Part shown: positions 52,664 through 63,610 of the stretch, piece after piece
How the letters are laid out: each line of letters opens with the position of its first letter
Numbering within the stretch: the first letter of the stretch is position 1
Source of the DNA: Hyphomicrobiales bacterium
GTDB lineage: Bacteria > Pseudomonadota > Alphaproteobacteria > Rhizobiales > Devosiaceae
Reading direction: 5' to 3'
DNA: 64,000 nt
NCBI GenBank assembly: GCA_027487555.1
Contig: JAIYDI010000029.1
Span: forward strand, 218,621-282,620
The notes under the pieces: generated by a model
What the model was told of the DNA's origin: nothing
The model's database searches: none
The model's input: only the letters and a program-made list of their open reading frames with translations
Translations under genes and position numbers: made by a program

Positions 52664-53098
52664 TTATCGTTTTTCGGCCAGTGCGCGGAGCGCGAGCTTA
52701 TACCCGGTAGCCCCGAGCCCGCAAATCACCCCGGTTGCGACGGCCGAGACATAGGAATGGTGACGGAACGCCTCACGGGCGTGGATATTGGACAGATGCA
52801 CCTCGATCACCTTGATGCCAACAGCGCGGATGGCGTCGTGGATGGCGATGGAGGTGTGGGAATAGGCGCCGGGATTGAGCACCAGCGCATCGAATTGTCC
52901 GAGCGCCTGCTGGATCCAGGTGACGAGTTCGCCCTCGATATTGGATTGGCGACACTCCACCTCGAGGCCCAGTTCGCGCCCCTCGGCAACGCACATGGCC
53001 TCGATGTCCGCAAGGGTCTGCGCGCCATAGGTCTGCGGCTCGCGGATGCCGAGCATGTTGAGGTTCGGGCCATTGAGGACGAGAACGCGATAAGCCAT
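52664..53098 (-). CDS. aroQ: 3-Dehydroquinate dehydratase, type II
   Basis: 144 residues. [21 protein letters not shown] contains the catalytic Tyr and Arg lid region; [16 protein letters not shown] and [17 protein letters not shown] hold the catalytic His and anion-binding residues. It makes 3-dehydroshikimate in the shikimate pathway as a dodecamer. ATG 53098 (MAYRVLV) is chosen over a start ten codons upstream because it fits the family N-terminus. It sits 12 bases before accB. Confidence 0.95.
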   Translation of the reverse strand: MAYRVLVLNGPNLNMLGIREPQTYGAQTLADIEAMCVAEGRELGLEVECRQSNIEGELVTWIQQALGQFDALVLNPGAYSHTSIAIHDAIRAVGIKVIEVHLSNIHAREAFRHHSYVSAVATGVICGLGATGYKLALRALAEKR

Positions 53099-53206
53099 GG
53101 TCCGTGCCTTTTGCACCGGGGCCCCCATGGGCGCAAGCGCGGCGCGGAGTAATGCACGAAAAAGGGCGGAAATGCGGCGCGGTGCCTGACCTATCCTGAT
53201 CTATCT

Positions 53207-54100
53207 TCAGCTGTTTGGTGGCATTGGGCATTCGGTCGCGCCGCATGCGCGCAGATTTGCGATCTTGCGCTGCAACACATCGAGCCCCACCGCCCCCGCA
53301 ATCACGTCGTCGCCGAGGATGTAGGTGGGGGTGCCGCCGAGGTCGAGCGCCTTGGCAATGGCGTAGGATGTATTGAGCGCGTCGGTGACCGAGGGCTCGT
53401 TCATCCGCGCGGAGAGAACCGCCGGATCGAAGCCGAGACTCGCCGCTGCCTTCAGTGCCTGATCCTTGCCGATCCGCCCGCGCGCGGTGAACAGCGCCTG
53501 ATGGAACGCCCAGTAGTCGCCGCCCAACTGGTTGACCAGCACGCCGACCCGCGCCGCCTCGACCGATTCGGCGGACAGGATCGGGAATTCCTTGAGCACG
53601 ACACGGAGGTTCTTGTCGCTGTCGAGCAGCGCGGCGATGTCGGGCACCACCTGCCGGCAATAGTGGCAGTTGTAGTCGAACATCTCGACCAGCGTGACAT
53701 CGCCATTGGGGTTACCGAGCACCACCTGGTGCTTGTCGTCATAGATCTGCGGCTTGAGATTGCTGAGCGCGGCCTTGGTCGCCTCGGCTTTCTTCGCCGT
53801 CTCCTCCGCCCGATAGGCGTCCGCGACGCGGTTCAGCACGGAGGGGTTGGCCATCAGGTAGCTCTCGACCAAGGGCCCCACGGTCGCCTCGTCGAGCTTC
53901 GGCTGCTTCGCCAGTTCCTTCTGCAGCATCTCGGCAAAGATCGCCTCGATCTCGGCGCGGCCGAGTGACGGCTGCACCGCCTCCGCCGCGAGCGCGGCTG
54001 TAGCGCTCAGGCGCGGGGCGGATTGCCCGAGCAGACCCATGCCCATCGCGCCCAGGAGGGCACCAGCGGCGAGCGCGATTGCGAGATTGAGGCGGGCCAT
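53207..54100 (-). CDS. DsbA family thiol oxidoreductase, exported
   Basis: 297 residues. An N-terminal membrane/signal segment (LNLAIALAAGALLGAMGMGLL) and a helical leader of about 100 residues (EIEAIFAEMLQKELAKQPKLDE) precede a thioredoxin domain with the active site CHYC in FDYNCHYCRQ and cis-Pro GTPTYILG. The Cys pair near the C-terminus (ACGATEC) may be a second disulfide. This ScsC/BdbD-like form is often upstream of aroQ in alphaproteobacteria. Periplasmic disulfide formation or isomerisation is the likely role. Confidence 0.9.
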   Translation of the reverse strand: MARLNLAIALAAGALLGAMGMGLLGQSAPRLSATAALAAEAVQPSLGRAEIEAIFAEMLQKELAKQPKLDEATVGPLVESYLMANPSVLNRVADAYRAEETAKKAEATKAALSNLKPQIYDDKHQVVLGNPNGDVTLVEMFDYNCHYCRQVVPDIAALLDSDKNLRVVLKEFPILSAESVEAARVGVLVNQLGGDYWAFHQALFTARGRIGKDQALKAAASLGFDPAVLSARMNEPSVTDALNTSYAIAKALDLGGTPTYILGDDVIAGAVGLDVLQRKIANLRACGATECPMPPNS

Positions 54101-54259
54101 GGCAACTCCGAAGGCACTGGTCGGCCCTCTGACTAAACCCGCGCGGCGCTCAAGGGAACCCTGGCCATTGTGCCAATGTCCATCGCCGCTTCAATTCTGG
54201 TTGAGGGGGCGCGGGCAAAGCGCTAGCCAAGGCGGGTCCTTCTTCTGTTCCGAGGCCCG

Positions 54260-55423
54260 ATGACCTTGTCCCCTTCGCCGTCTGACCTCACCGGCCTCCG
54301 CCCCTTTTATGTGATGGAGATCACCGCCCGCTCGAAAGTGCTCGAAGCGGCAGGCCAATCGGTCATGCATATGGAATCCGGCGAGCCCGGCGCACCGCCC
54401 GCGCCGGCCGTCCGCGCGGCCGTGGCGGCTTCGCTCGATCTGCCGCAGCACTATACGCCATCGACCGGCACCATCCCGCTTCGGCAGGGGCTCATCGGCT
54501 ACTACCGCGACCAGCATCGCGTCACCGTGCCGATGGAAAGCCTGATGGTGACGATGGGCTCGTCGGCGGCCTTCATCCTCGCGTTTCTCGGCGCGTTCAA
54601 GCCGGGCGCGAAGATCGCGGTGACCCGGCCCGGCTACCCCGCCTATCTCAACACGCTCGACGGCATCGGCTTCAAGGCGGTGGAAATCCCGATCACGGCC
54701 GAGAGCGGCTGGCGGCTGACCGCCGAGGATGTCGAGCGGGCCTACAGCGCCGAGCCGTTCGACGGGCTGCTTTTTGCTTCGCCCGCCAACCCGACCGGAG
54801 CCGCCGTCACCGGCGACACGCTGCGCGCGATCGTCGAGGTCTGCGCGCGGCTCGGCGTGCGCTTCATCTCCGACGAGATCTACCATGGGCTCGATTACCG
54901 GGCGCCCTCGGTCTCGGCGCTCGAGTTCACCGACCGGGCCATCATCATCAACAGCTTCTCGAAATATTACTGCATGACCGGCTGGCGCGTCGGCTGGATG
55001 GTGCTGCCCGAGGATGTGCGCACGCGCATCGGCATGCTGCAGCAGAACATGTTCATCTCCGCGCCGACCCTCAGCCAGACGGCGGCCTTGGTGGCGCTGA
55101 GCGAGCGTGCCTATTCCGAAGAGCAGAAGGCCATCTACCGACAGAACCGCCACACGGTGGCGGACGCACTGGCGCAGTTCGGCCTCGCGTCCGCCAACGA
55201 AGGCGACGGCGCCTTCTATGCCTATGTGGATTTCTCGCGCTTCACCAACGACTCGCTCGGCTTCTGCATTGAGTTGCTCGAACAGGCCGGGGTCGCCGCG
55301 ACGCCGGGCATCGATTTTGACCGGCACAACGGCAACCGCTTCGTGCGGTTTTCCTATGCCGGCACGCCCGCGACCATCGCCGAGGCGATGAATAGGCTCG
55401 GGGATTTTCTGAAGCGAAGGTGA
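54260..55423 (+). CDS. Aminotransferase class I/II
   Basis: 387 residues. Fold type I PLP enzyme: N-terminal MESGEPGAPPAPAVRAAV, FASPANPTGA, ISDEIYHGLDYR, the PLP Lys in NSFSKYYCMTGWRVGW, and a C-terminal RFSYAGTP with the carboxylate-binding Arg. It resembles aspartate/tyrosine-type aminotransferases of the AAT_I family; the amino donor is not predictable. Only a few bases separate it from the next gene, so the two may be co-expressed. Confidence 0.9.
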   Translation: MTLSPSPSDLTGLRPFYVMEITARSKVLEAAGQSVMHMESGEPGAPPAPAVRAAVAASLDLPQHYTPSTGTIPLRQGLIGYYRDQHRVTVPMESLMVTMGSSAAFILAFLGAFKPGAKIAVTRPGYPAYLNTLDGIGFKAVEIPITAESGWRLTAEDVERAYSAEPFDGLLFASPANPTGAAVTGDTLRAIVEVCARLGVRFISDEIYHGLDYRAPSVSALEFTDRAIIINSFSKYYCMTGWRVGWMVLPEDVRTRIGMLQQNMFISAPTLSQTAALVALSERAYSEEQKAIYRQNRHTVADALAQFGLASANEGDGAFYAYVDFSRFTNDSLGFCIELLEQAGVAATPGIDFDRHNGNRFVRFSYAGTPATIAEAMNRLGDFLKRR

Positions 55424-55428
55424 GGGGC

Positions 55429-56460
55429 ATGATGTCGGGCATTCCAACGCTTGAAACGACACGGCTTCGACTTCGTCCGCCGGTCATCGCGGATTTCCTG
55501 GATTATGCCGCCTTCCTCGCCTCCGATCGCGCTGTGCATATGGGCGGACCTTACGACGAGCGCGCCGCGTGGGGCCTGTTCGGACACGATATCGCGTGCT
55601 GGCACTTGTTCGGCCATGGCGCGCTCATGATCGAGCGCAAGGCCGACTGCGTCTGTATAGGGCAGGTGGGGATCAATGCCGGCCCGCTGTTTCCCGAGCG
55701 GGAGCTGGGTTGGTTGCTCTATGCCGGTTACGAGGGGCGGGGCTACGCGACCGAAGCCGCCGCCACGTTGCGCGACTGGGCCTTTGGCACGCTCGGGCTC
55801 GAAACACTGGTCAGTTACGTCGACCAAGCCAATTCCGCCTCTGCAGCGGTTGCACGACGGCTCGGGGGCGCGGAAGACTTGGCGGCCGTGCGCGGTGACC
55901 CGGTCGATATTGTGTATCGCTACGCTCGGCCCGCAGGCAGCCGACAGCAACCTCTAGATATTGAACAGGCCTTTGCACCGTTGATCGGGTTGCCCGCCTG
56001 GCAGGTCAGGCGCGGGCACGCCAACTACCTGACCTTGGAGTTCGGCGAGCCACATTTACGCACGCGTGAGGCCTTTCCGGATGCGCGGGTCCCCATCATG
56101 CGGCGCCGCCAGGTCTCCACTATGGGCGATTATCACTTCTGGGTGCATTGCTGCCATTGGACGATCTTTGAACACGGCGTCGCCATCGCCCATGAAGAGG
56201 CCGAGGACAACAAGATCGACGGCGCGACGAAGCGCCTCGACTCCCAGACACTCATGAGCCTCGCTGGGCCGGACGGAGCTGGGACCCTCCGGTTCGTCTT
56301 CGAGCACAACCTCATTCTCGAACTTCGCCCGTACGCCAGCTATGCCGATTTCGGAGAAGAGGGCGCCGAACTCTGGATGCTATTTCGGCCCGATGGTCAG
56401 GTGGTCAGCAGCATGTCCGATGGGAGCCTGACCATCGAGAGTGCCAAACGTAGCGAGTGA
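55429..56460 (+). CDS. GNAT acetyltransferase fused to an unassigned C-terminal domain
   Basis: 343 residues. Residues 1-165 are a RimJ/RimL-type GNAT domain: TTRLRLRPPVIADF, VGINAGPLFPERELGWLLYAGYEGRGYATEAA, and SYVDQANSASAAVARRLGG. Residues about 175-343 form a separate domain (WQVRRGHANYLTLEFGEP, GDYHFWVHCCHWTIF, LEFG and ELRPY segments) that I cannot assign; similar stretches occur as stand-alone hypothetical proteins. AAGG eight bases before ATG 55429 supports that start. The frame runs through without break, so it is a genuine fusion in this sequence. Confidence 0.78.
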   Translation: MMSGIPTLETTRLRLRPPVIADFLDYAAFLASDRAVHMGGPYDERAAWGLFGHDIACWHLFGHGALMIERKADCVCIGQVGINAGPLFPERELGWLLYAGYEGRGYATEAAATLRDWAFGTLGLETLVSYVDQANSASAAVARRLGGAEDLAAVRGDPVDIVYRYARPAGSRQQPLDIEQAFAPLIGLPAWQVRRGHANYLTLEFGEPHLRTREAFPDARVPIMRRRQVSTMGDYHFWVHCCHWTIFEHGVAIAHEEAEDNKIDGATKRLDSQTLMSLAGPDGAGTLRFVFEHNLILELRPYASYADFGEEGAELWMLFRPDGQVVSSMSDGSLTIESAKRSE

Positions 56461-56503
56461 AGGAAGCCCTCCTGCTCACACATTATGTGGAGTTCGGTCA
56501 CAT

Positions 56504-56625
56504 GCGCCTCGTCCTTCGACAGGCTCAGGATGAGGCGCGAGGGTGCTGTGCATTTGACCTGCGAGCATCGGCCACAGCGTTGTCCGTCCCGACCTCATGG
56601 TGAGCCTGTCGAACCACGAGGTCGG
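56504..56625. repeat. Inverted dispersed repeat with two opposed TTCGACAGGCTCA cores
   Basis: The left part, GCGCCTC ... GAGGCGC (56504-56538), encloses TTCGACAGGCTCA. The right part, CCGACCTC ... GAGGTCGG (56589-56625), encloses the complement TGAGCCTGTCGAA. The two hairpins are separated by about 50 bases. Sequences of this kind are frequent in GC-rich alphaproteobacterial intergenic regions. Confidence 0.65.
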
Positions 56626-56647
56626 AGACGCGAGACGTCGTCTTGCC

Positions 56648-57013
56648 TCACATCCCCGGCACAAACGGCCGCAGGCGGTGACCGTCGGAATCCTCGGCGG
56701 TGAAGGTCAGGCCGAAATCCATCCGCGTCGGTTCCTGCAAAATACTGAGGCCGTAGCCCGCCCATTCGTCGCGGAGTGTCCGAAGCGCCGCTTCGTCCGG
56801 AACAGTGAGCGATAGCTCGACCCCTCCGGCGGGCTTCGCCGCCGGAGCAATCTCGTTGGCGACCCACAGCCCGAGCTTCAGCCCGTTGGGCAGTACGAAC
56901 AGCACGAAAGTCGAGGCCTTTTCCACCGGCTCGCGGCCGAGGATACGGGCATAGAGGTCACCACTCGCGAGCGGATCGCGGACGGCGAGAAGCATGTAGT
57001 CGATATTGGCCAT
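56648..57013 (-). CDS. VOC family (glyoxalase-like) protein
   Basis: 121 residues with one vicinal-oxygen-chelate unit: YMLLAVRDPLASGDLYARILGREPVEK, FVLPNGLKLGLW, GVELSLTVPDEA and LTFTAEDSDGHRLRPF. The metal-ligand His/Glu positions are only partly conserved, so it may bind a ligand rather than catalyse. A WYL regulator gene lies directly upstream in the same direction, a pairing often seen with PhnB/YafY-type genes. Confidence 0.87.
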   Translation of the reverse strand: MANIDYMLLAVRDPLASGDLYARILGREPVEKASTFVLFVLPNGLKLGLWVANEIAPAAKPAGGVELSLTVPDEAALRTLRDEWAGYGLSILQEPTRMDFGLTFTAEDSDGHRLRPFVPGM

Positions 57014-57082
57014 GGCCTGTCTCCTGTTTGGATGGCGACAGGATGGGCCGAGGGGCTGACAGTTTGTGGCAGCAGCGGTGCC

Positions 57083-57778
57083 TCAGATCGCCCCCGGCGC
57101 GATGCCCTCCCGCTCGCGCCAGCGCTTCAGCAGTACCGCTCGCCGCGTCGGATAGCGCGCGGCCAGCACCTCCATGCCAACGATCCGGTCGACGCGAAAC
57201 GAGCGGAAATCGCCACGCAATTCGCACCATGCGCTGATCACGCGGGTGCGCTCGAAGAACGCCAGAGCGAAGGGCCAGATGGTCCGCTGCGAATCGTCGC
57301 CCTCGCCGGTGCGGTAGGAAATCGAGAGCTTCTTTTCCTGCCTTATGGCGACACGGATGGCGCCGAGGTCCACTGCGGCGGGAATCACCTCGCCCGCCGG
57401 CATCAGCAAAGTCGCCTGCTCGACCGAATCGCGAAGCTCGGCCGGCAGCACGGCAGTGATCTTGCTCAGGGCATTCCCGGCCGCGTCACCGAGCCGCGCG
57501 TCATCGGCGCGGCGCGAAACCCAGCGCATGCCGAGTACCAGCGCCTCGATTTCATCGGCGGTGAACATCAGCGGGGGCAGGGTGTAACCGGGCCGCATCA
57601 CATAGCCGACGCCCGCTTCGCCCTCGATATCGGCACCCTGTCCCTGCAGGGTTGCGATGTCGCGATAGAGCGTCCGAAGCGACACGCCGAGGTCGCGCGC
57701 GAGGGCAGGGCCGGTCACCGGCGTGCGGTGCCGGCGCAGCAATTGCAGAAGCGCCAGAAGGCGTTCGGTCCGCGACAT
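57083..57778 (-). CDS. YafY-type HTH/WYL domain transcriptional regulator
   Basis: 231 residues. N-terminal DeoR-like HTH (RTERLLALLQLLRRHRTPVTGPALARDLGVSLRTLYRDIATL), a linker with GYTLPPLMFTADEIEALVLGM, and a WYL-type ligand domain ending RVDRIVGMEVL. The WYL signature appears as SAWCELRGDFRSFRVDRI. It is followed by the VOC gene about 70 bases downstream and probably regulates it. Confidence 0.9.
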   Translation of the reverse strand: MSRTERLLALLQLLRRHRTPVTGPALARDLGVSLRTLYRDIATLQGQGADIEGEAGVGYVMRPGYTLPPLMFTADEIEALVLGMRWVSRRADDARLGDAAGNALSKITAVLPAELRDSVEQATLLMPAGEVIPAAVDLGAIRVAIRQEKKLSISYRTGEGDDSQRTIWPFALAFFERTRVISAWCELRGDFRSFRVDRIVGMEVLAARYPTRRAVLLKRWREREGIAPGAI

Positions 57779-58119
57779 CGGTTCACCCCCATCGGGAGAG
57801 CAATAGGGCAGGCGGGATCACATTTGCAAATGCCCGGGGCCTTGGGGCCCGGTAAACCGCAGCGCGCATCATGTTGCGTGCGTGTCGCATCCTTCGCAAA
57901 AGGCTGCGCCTCGGGCCTTCGTCATACGCAAAGCGTCGCTTCGAAGACCAGTTCGCCGCGCAAACTGGACTCGTTGTCTCAAGTTTTGTTTCCCTTGAAA
58001 CCACCTCTGCCGTGGGCTAATCCCGACCCACACAACATCGTGTCGCCAATAGGGCCCGAAATCGCCTTGTTGACCGCACGAGCCGGTTCCTCCCGACCGG
58101 CCGACCATTAGGCTGCACA
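57779..58119. other. 341-base region upstream of the nuo operon
   Basis: No gene seen. A TTGAAA with a poor -10 partner lies near 58010-58040, inside GTCTCAAG ... CCTTGAAAC. The frames here are short and lack ribosome sites. The nuoA promoter should lie here, but I cannot point to it with confidence. Confidence 0.4.
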
Positions 58120-58485
58120 ATGACCGAGTTGCTGAGCAACTACCTGCCGATCGTGATCTTCGTCGGCATTGCCGCGTTTATCGCCCTCGCCCTGCTCGTC
58201 GCCCCCTTCATCGTTGCCTTCAAGCGCCCCGACGCCGAAAAGGTGACCGCCTTCGAAGCCGGCTTCGACGCATTCGACGATGCCCGCATGAAGTTCGACG
58301 TCCGGTTCTACCTGGTGTCGATCCTGTTCATCATCTTCGATCTCGAAGTTGCGCTGCTGTTCCCCTGGGCCCTGGCGTTCAAGGATATCGGCTGGTTCGG
58401 CTTCGGCTCGGTGATGATTTTCCTCATCGTGCTGACCATCGGGTTCATCTATGAGTGGCGCAAAGGAGCCTTGGAATGGGATTGA
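58120..58485 (+). CDS. nuoA: NADH-quinone oxidoreductase subunit A
   Basis: 121 residues with three membrane helices ([62 protein letters not shown]). The loop [19 protein letters not shown] carries the conserved acidic residues near the quinone site. First gene of the nuo operon; its end overlaps the nuoB start by 10 bases. Confidence 0.96.
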   Translation: MTELLSNYLPIVIFVGIAAFIALALLVAPFIVAFKRPDAEKVTAFEAGFDAFDDARMKFDVRFYLVSILFIIFDLEVALLFPWALAFKDIGWFGFGSVMIFLIVLTIGFIYEWRKGALEWD

Positions 58486-59051
58486 GCGAATCCACTCTCG
58501 TCGCCCCGCAGCCCAAGGGCGTCATCGACCCTCAGACCAACAAGCTGGTCGGCGCCGATGATCCGTTCATGGCCGAGGTCAATGCCGAACTCGCGGACAA
58601 GGGTTTTCTTGCGACGACGGCCAGCCATCTGATCACCTGGGCGCGCAACGGCTCGCTGATGTGGATGCAGACCGGCCTTGCCTGCTGTGCCGTCGAGATG
58701 ATCCACATGTCGATGCCGCGCTACGATATCGAGCGCTTTGGCGCTGCGCCGCGTGCTTCGCCGCGGCAGGCCGACGTGCTGATCGTGGCCGGTACGCTGA
58801 CCAACAAGATGGCTCCGGCGCTCCGCAAGGTCTATGACCAGATGAGCGAGCCGCGCTACGTCATCTCGATGGGCAGCTGCGCCAATGGCGGTGGCTACTA
58901 TCACTATTCCTACTCCGTGGTGCGCGGCTGCGACCGTGTGATGCCCGTGGATATCTATGTGCCCGGTTGCCCGCCGACGGCAGAGGCACTGCTTTACGGT
59001 ATCCTGCTGCTGCAGAAGAAAATCCGCCGTACCGGCACGATCGAACGATAG
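58476..59051 (+). CDS. nuoB: NADH-quinone oxidoreductase subunit B
   Basis: 191 residues. It ligates cluster N2 with the cysteines in [18 protein letters not shown] and [13 protein letters not shown] 58476 has AGGAG seven bases upstream, inside the 3' end of nuoA. Peripheral-arm subunit next to the quinone-binding site. Confidence 0.97.
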   Translation: MGLSESTLVAPQPKGVIDPQTNKLVGADDPFMAEVNAELADKGFLATTASHLITWARNGSLMWMQTGLACCAVEMIHMSMPRYDIERFGAAPRASPRQADVLIVAGTLTNKMAPALRKVYDQMSEPRYVISMGSCANGGGYYHYSYSVVRGCDRVMPVDIYVPGCPPTAEALLYGILLLQKKIRRTGTIER

Positions 59052-59059
59052 GACCGGCC

Positions 59060-59671
59060 ATGACCGATGGCGCTATTGAGACACCGCTCGCGGCCCTAGC
59101 GGAGCGTACGCGCAACGCGCTGGGGGAAAAGATCCTCGATCACGCGGTCGCCTATGGCGAACTGACGCTGGCGGTCGCGCGTGAAAGCATCGTCGATGTC
59201 GTGCATTTCCTGCATGACCACGAAGCCTTCACGTCGGTGATCGATGTGTGCGGTGTCGACTATCCCGAGCGCGAGGAGCGCTTCGAGGTGGTCTATCACC
59301 TGCTCAGTCTCCGGCAGAACCTGCGCATCCGCCTCAAGCTCGCCACCGACGAGAGCACTCCGGTGCCGTCGATCACCGGGCTTTTCCCCGGGGCGGACTG
59401 GTTCGAGCGCGAGACCTATGACCTGTTCGGGGTCATGTTTACCGGGCATCCCGACCTGCGCCGCATCCTTACCGACTACGGCTTCGACGGGTATCCCCTG
59501 CGCAAGGACTTCCCGACCACCGGCTATGTCGAGGTGCGCTACGATGAAGAGCGCAAGCGCGTGGTCTATGAGCCAGTGAAGCTGGCGCAGGAATTCCGGC
59601 AGTTCGATTTCCTTTCCCCCTGGGAGGGTACCGAATACGTGCTGCCGGGCGATGAGAAGAAGACGCAGTAA
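59060..59671 (+). CDS. nuoC: NADH-quinone oxidoreductase subunit C
   Basis: 203 residues. The 30-kDa subunit signature is [40 protein letters not shown] 59060 lies 8 bases after the nuoB stop. It is separate from nuoD here, unlike the fused nuoCD of enterobacteria. Confidence 0.96.
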   Translation: MTDGAIETPLAALAERTRNALGEKILDHAVAYGELTLAVARESIVDVVHFLHDHEAFTSVIDVCGVDYPEREERFEVVYHLLSLRQNLRIRLKLATDESTPVPSITGLFPGADWFERETYDLFGVMFTGHPDLRRILTDYGFDGYPLRKDFPTTGYVEVRYDEERKRVVYEPVKLAQEFRQFDFLSPWEGTEYVLPGDEKKTQ

Positions 59672-59727
59672 GCCGATGACAGCAGAAGCACGCAGCCTGC
59701 CGATTGCCGATAGCGCGGAGCGCACCA

Positions 59728-60921
59728 ATGTCCGCTGAAGTCGAAGTCCGTAATTTCACCATTAACTTCGGTCCGATCCACCCCTCGGCCCACGGTGTGC
59801 TCCGCCTGATCCTCGAACTCGACGGCGAAGTCGTCGAGCGCGTCGATCCGCATATCGGCCTGCTGCATCGGGGCACAGAGAAGCTGATCGAGCAGAAGAC
59901 CTATCTGCAGGCCGTGCCCTATTTCGACCGGCTCGACTATGCTGCGCCGATGAACCAGGAGCATGCCTTCTGCCTCGCGGTGGAAAAACTGCTCGGGCTT
60001 GAAGTGCCGTTGCGCGGCCAGTTGATCCGCGTGCTCTATGCCGAGATCGGCCGCCTGATGTCGCATGTGCTCAACTGCACGACGCAGGCCATGGATTGCG
60101 GCGCGCTGACGCCGCCGCTGTGGGGCTTCGACGAGCGCGAAAAGCTGTACATTTTCTACGAGCGGGCCTCCGGCAGCCGCATGCACGCGGCGTTTTTCCG
60201 GCCCGGTGGGGTCCACCAAGATCTGCCACAGGACCTGATCGACGATATCGAGGCGTACTGCGACCCCTATCTCAAGGTGCTCGACGATCTCGAGGCGCTG
60301 CTGACGGGCAACCGCATCTACATGCAGCGCAATGTCGATATCGGCGTTGTCACGGCAGAGGACGCGCTGAAATGGGGCTTCTCGGGCGTCATGGTGCGTG
60401 GCTCGGGTGTCGCGTGGGATCTTCGCAAGTCGCAGCCCTATGAGTGCTATGACCGTTTCGATTTCGACATTCCGGTGGGCAAGAACGGCGACTGCTATGA
60501 TCGCTACCTCGTTCGCATGGACGAGATGCGCCAGTCGATCTCGATCATGAAGCAGGCGATCGCGCTGCTCAACTCCCCCGAGGGCCAGGGCCCGGTTGCC
60601 TCGACCGACAACAAGGTCGTGGCGCCCAAGCGCGCGCAGATGAAGCAGTCGATGGAATCGCTGATCCATCACTTCAAGATCTATACCGAGGGCTTCAAGG
60701 TCCCGGCGGGCGAGGTCTATGCCGCTGTCGAGGCGCCAAAGGGCGAGTTCGGCGTCTATCTCGTCGCCGATGGCACCAACAAGCCTTATCGCTGCAAGAT
60801 CCGCGCTCCGGGCTTCGCCCATCTTCAGGCCATGGATTTCCTGTGTCGCGGCCACATGCTGGCCGACGTCGCGGCCATCCTCGGCTCCCTCGATATCGTG
60901 TTTGGTGAGGTCGACCGGTAA
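59728..60921 (+). CDS. nuoD: NADH-quinone oxidoreductase subunit D
   Basis: 397 residues. The 49-kDa subunit landmarks [20 protein letters not shown] (quinone-site His), [15 protein letters not shown] and [39 protein letters not shown] at the end are complete. GGAG lies seven bases before ATG 59728. The stop shares one base with the nuoE ATG. Confidence 0.97.
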   Translation: MSAEVEVRNFTINFGPIHPSAHGVLRLILELDGEVVERVDPHIGLLHRGTEKLIEQKTYLQAVPYFDRLDYAAPMNQEHAFCLAVEKLLGLEVPLRGQLIRVLYAEIGRLMSHVLNCTTQAMDCGALTPPLWGFDEREKLYIFYERASGSRMHAAFFRPGGVHQDLPQDLIDDIEAYCDPYLKVLDDLEALLTGNRIYMQRNVDIGVVTAEDALKWGFSGVMVRGSGVAWDLRKSQPYECYDRFDFDIPVGKNGDCYDRYLVRMDEMRQSISIMKQAIALLNSPEGQGPVASTDNKVVAPKRAQMKQSMESLIHHFKIYTEGFKVPAGEVYAAVEAPKGEFGVYLVADGTNKPYRCKIRAPGFAHLQAMDFLCRGHMLADVAAILGSLDIVFGEVDR

Positions 60922-61984
60922 TGTCCGTCCGCCGTCTCGCAGATGATGCCGTCCAGCCGCAGGGCTTCGCGTTCAGCGCGGAGAATCTGGATTGGGCGCA
61001 GAAGAAAATGGCCGAGTATCCGCCGGGGCGGCAGCAATCGGCCGTGATCCCAGTGCTGTTCCGCGCGCAGGAGCAGGAGGGCTGGGTCAGCCGTCCGGCT
61101 ATCGAGGCGGTCGCCGAACTGCTCGGCATGGCCTATATCCGCGTGCTCGAAGTCGCCACGTTCTATACCCAGTTCCAGCTGAAGCCGGTCGGCACGCGCG
61201 CCCATGTGCAGGTGTGCGGCACGACGCCCTGCATGCTGCGCGGCGCCGAGTCGATCCGCGAGGTGTGCGAGCACCGCATCCACCCGCATGCGCAGGAACT
61301 GAATGCCGATGGTACGCTGAGCTGGGAAGAGGTCGAGTGCCTCGGCGCCTGCGTGAACGCACCGCTGGTGATGATCGGGTCGGACACCTACGAGGACCTG
61401 ACCGTCGAGAGCTTCAATGCCATCCTCGACAAGTTCGCCGAGGGCAAGGGCCATGAGGTGAAGCCGGGGTCGCAGACCGGCCGGCTCAATGCGGCGCCTG
61501 ATGGCGGCCGTATCGTGCTGCTCGAGACGCCCACCACCGAGCGGACCTACAAGCCGTTCCCGCCGCCGCCCCCGCCGGCACCCCCCGCCGCACCGGCTCC
61601 TGCCGCACCGGCACCGGCTCCTGCCGCCGCTGCACCGGCTCCTGCCGCTCCCTCCGCACCGGCTCCTGCCGCCGCTGCACCGGCATCGGCCGCTGCACCG
61701 GCTGCTGCCGCTCCGAAGGCGCTGTTCACGGCTCCCGCCGGCGCGGCAGACAATCTCAAGCTTATCTCGGGCGTTGGCCCGGTGATGGAGCGCAACCTCA
61801 ACGCTGTCGGCATCACGACCTGGGCGCAGCTCGCCAAGCTCACGCCAGATCAGATCGCTGCGGTCGAGGGTGAGCTCGGGTTCAAGGGTCGCGTCGCGCG
61901 CGATCGCTGGATCGAACAGGCCGAGGCCCTCGCTGCCGGTGGCGTCGAGGAATACATCAAGCGTTTCGGGAAGGATCCCCGCTG

Positions 61985-61985
<1 letters not shown>
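60921..61985 (+). CDS. nuoE: NADH-quinone oxidoreductase subunit E with C-terminal helix-hairpin-helix extension
   Basis: 354 residues, about twice the E. coli subunit. Residues 1-170 are the thioredoxin-like [2Fe-2S] domain ([14 protein letters not shown] and [14 protein letters not shown] hold the four Cys). Then comes a roughly 60-residue Pro/Ala linker encoded by a repetitive DNA tract. The last 85 residues have a helix-hairpin-helix-like module ([28 protein letters not shown]). Similar extensions occur in alphaproteobacterial NuoE; their role is not known. Overlaps nuoD and nuoF by one base each. Confidence 0.95.
61573..61730 (+). repeat. Proline/alanine codon repeat inside nuoE
   Basis: The unit GCACCGGCTCCTGCCGC and close variants recur at least four times and encode the PA-rich linker of NuoE. 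In-frame units of 3n bases would let length vary without breaking the gene. Confidence 0.7.
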
Positions 61986-63298
<1,313 letters not shown>

Positions 63299-63301
63299 GA
63301 T

Positions 63302-63607
63302 ATGGCCGAGGAGGCCGAGAGCCTCACCATCGAAATCCTGCGGCAAATCCAGTCGCGGCTCGTCGACCAGGAACGTCGCTTCGAAGTGGTCGAGCGTCGT
63401 CTCGAGCGCATGCAGGATCAGATGGATCATCGCTTCGATGGCGTCGAGCGTAAGCTCGGCGAAGTTATTGATGCGACGACAAGGGCGCTCGGTACGGCAG
63501 CAGTTTCAAATGTCCGTCACGACGGTGTGCAGGTGCATCTGGCGGAAATGGAAATCGAGTTGCGCGATCTGCGGTCGCGTGTTCGGCAACTCGAGGAAAA
63601 GGTCTAG
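63302..63607 (+). CDS. Small coiled-coil protein between nuoF and nuoG
   Basis: 101 residues, charged and helical with heptad-like spacing (EILRQIQSRLVDQERRFEVVERRLERMQDQMDHRF; EMEIELRDLRSRVRQLEEKV). It sits 3 bases after nuoF and 3 bases before nuoG, so it is translated with complex I. It is not a standard Nuo subunit; an assembly or accessory role is only inferred from location. Confidence 0.75.
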   Translation: MAEEAESLTIEILRQIQSRLVDQERRFEVVERRLERMQDQMDHRFDGVERKLGEVIDATTRALGTAAVSNVRHDGVQVHLAEMEIELRDLRSRVRQLEEKV

Positions 63608-63610
63608 GCG

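Noticed and set aside
61573..61730. CRISPR-like direct repeats
   Set aside because: The repeats are in frame and encode the Pro/Ala linker of NuoE, without unique spacers.
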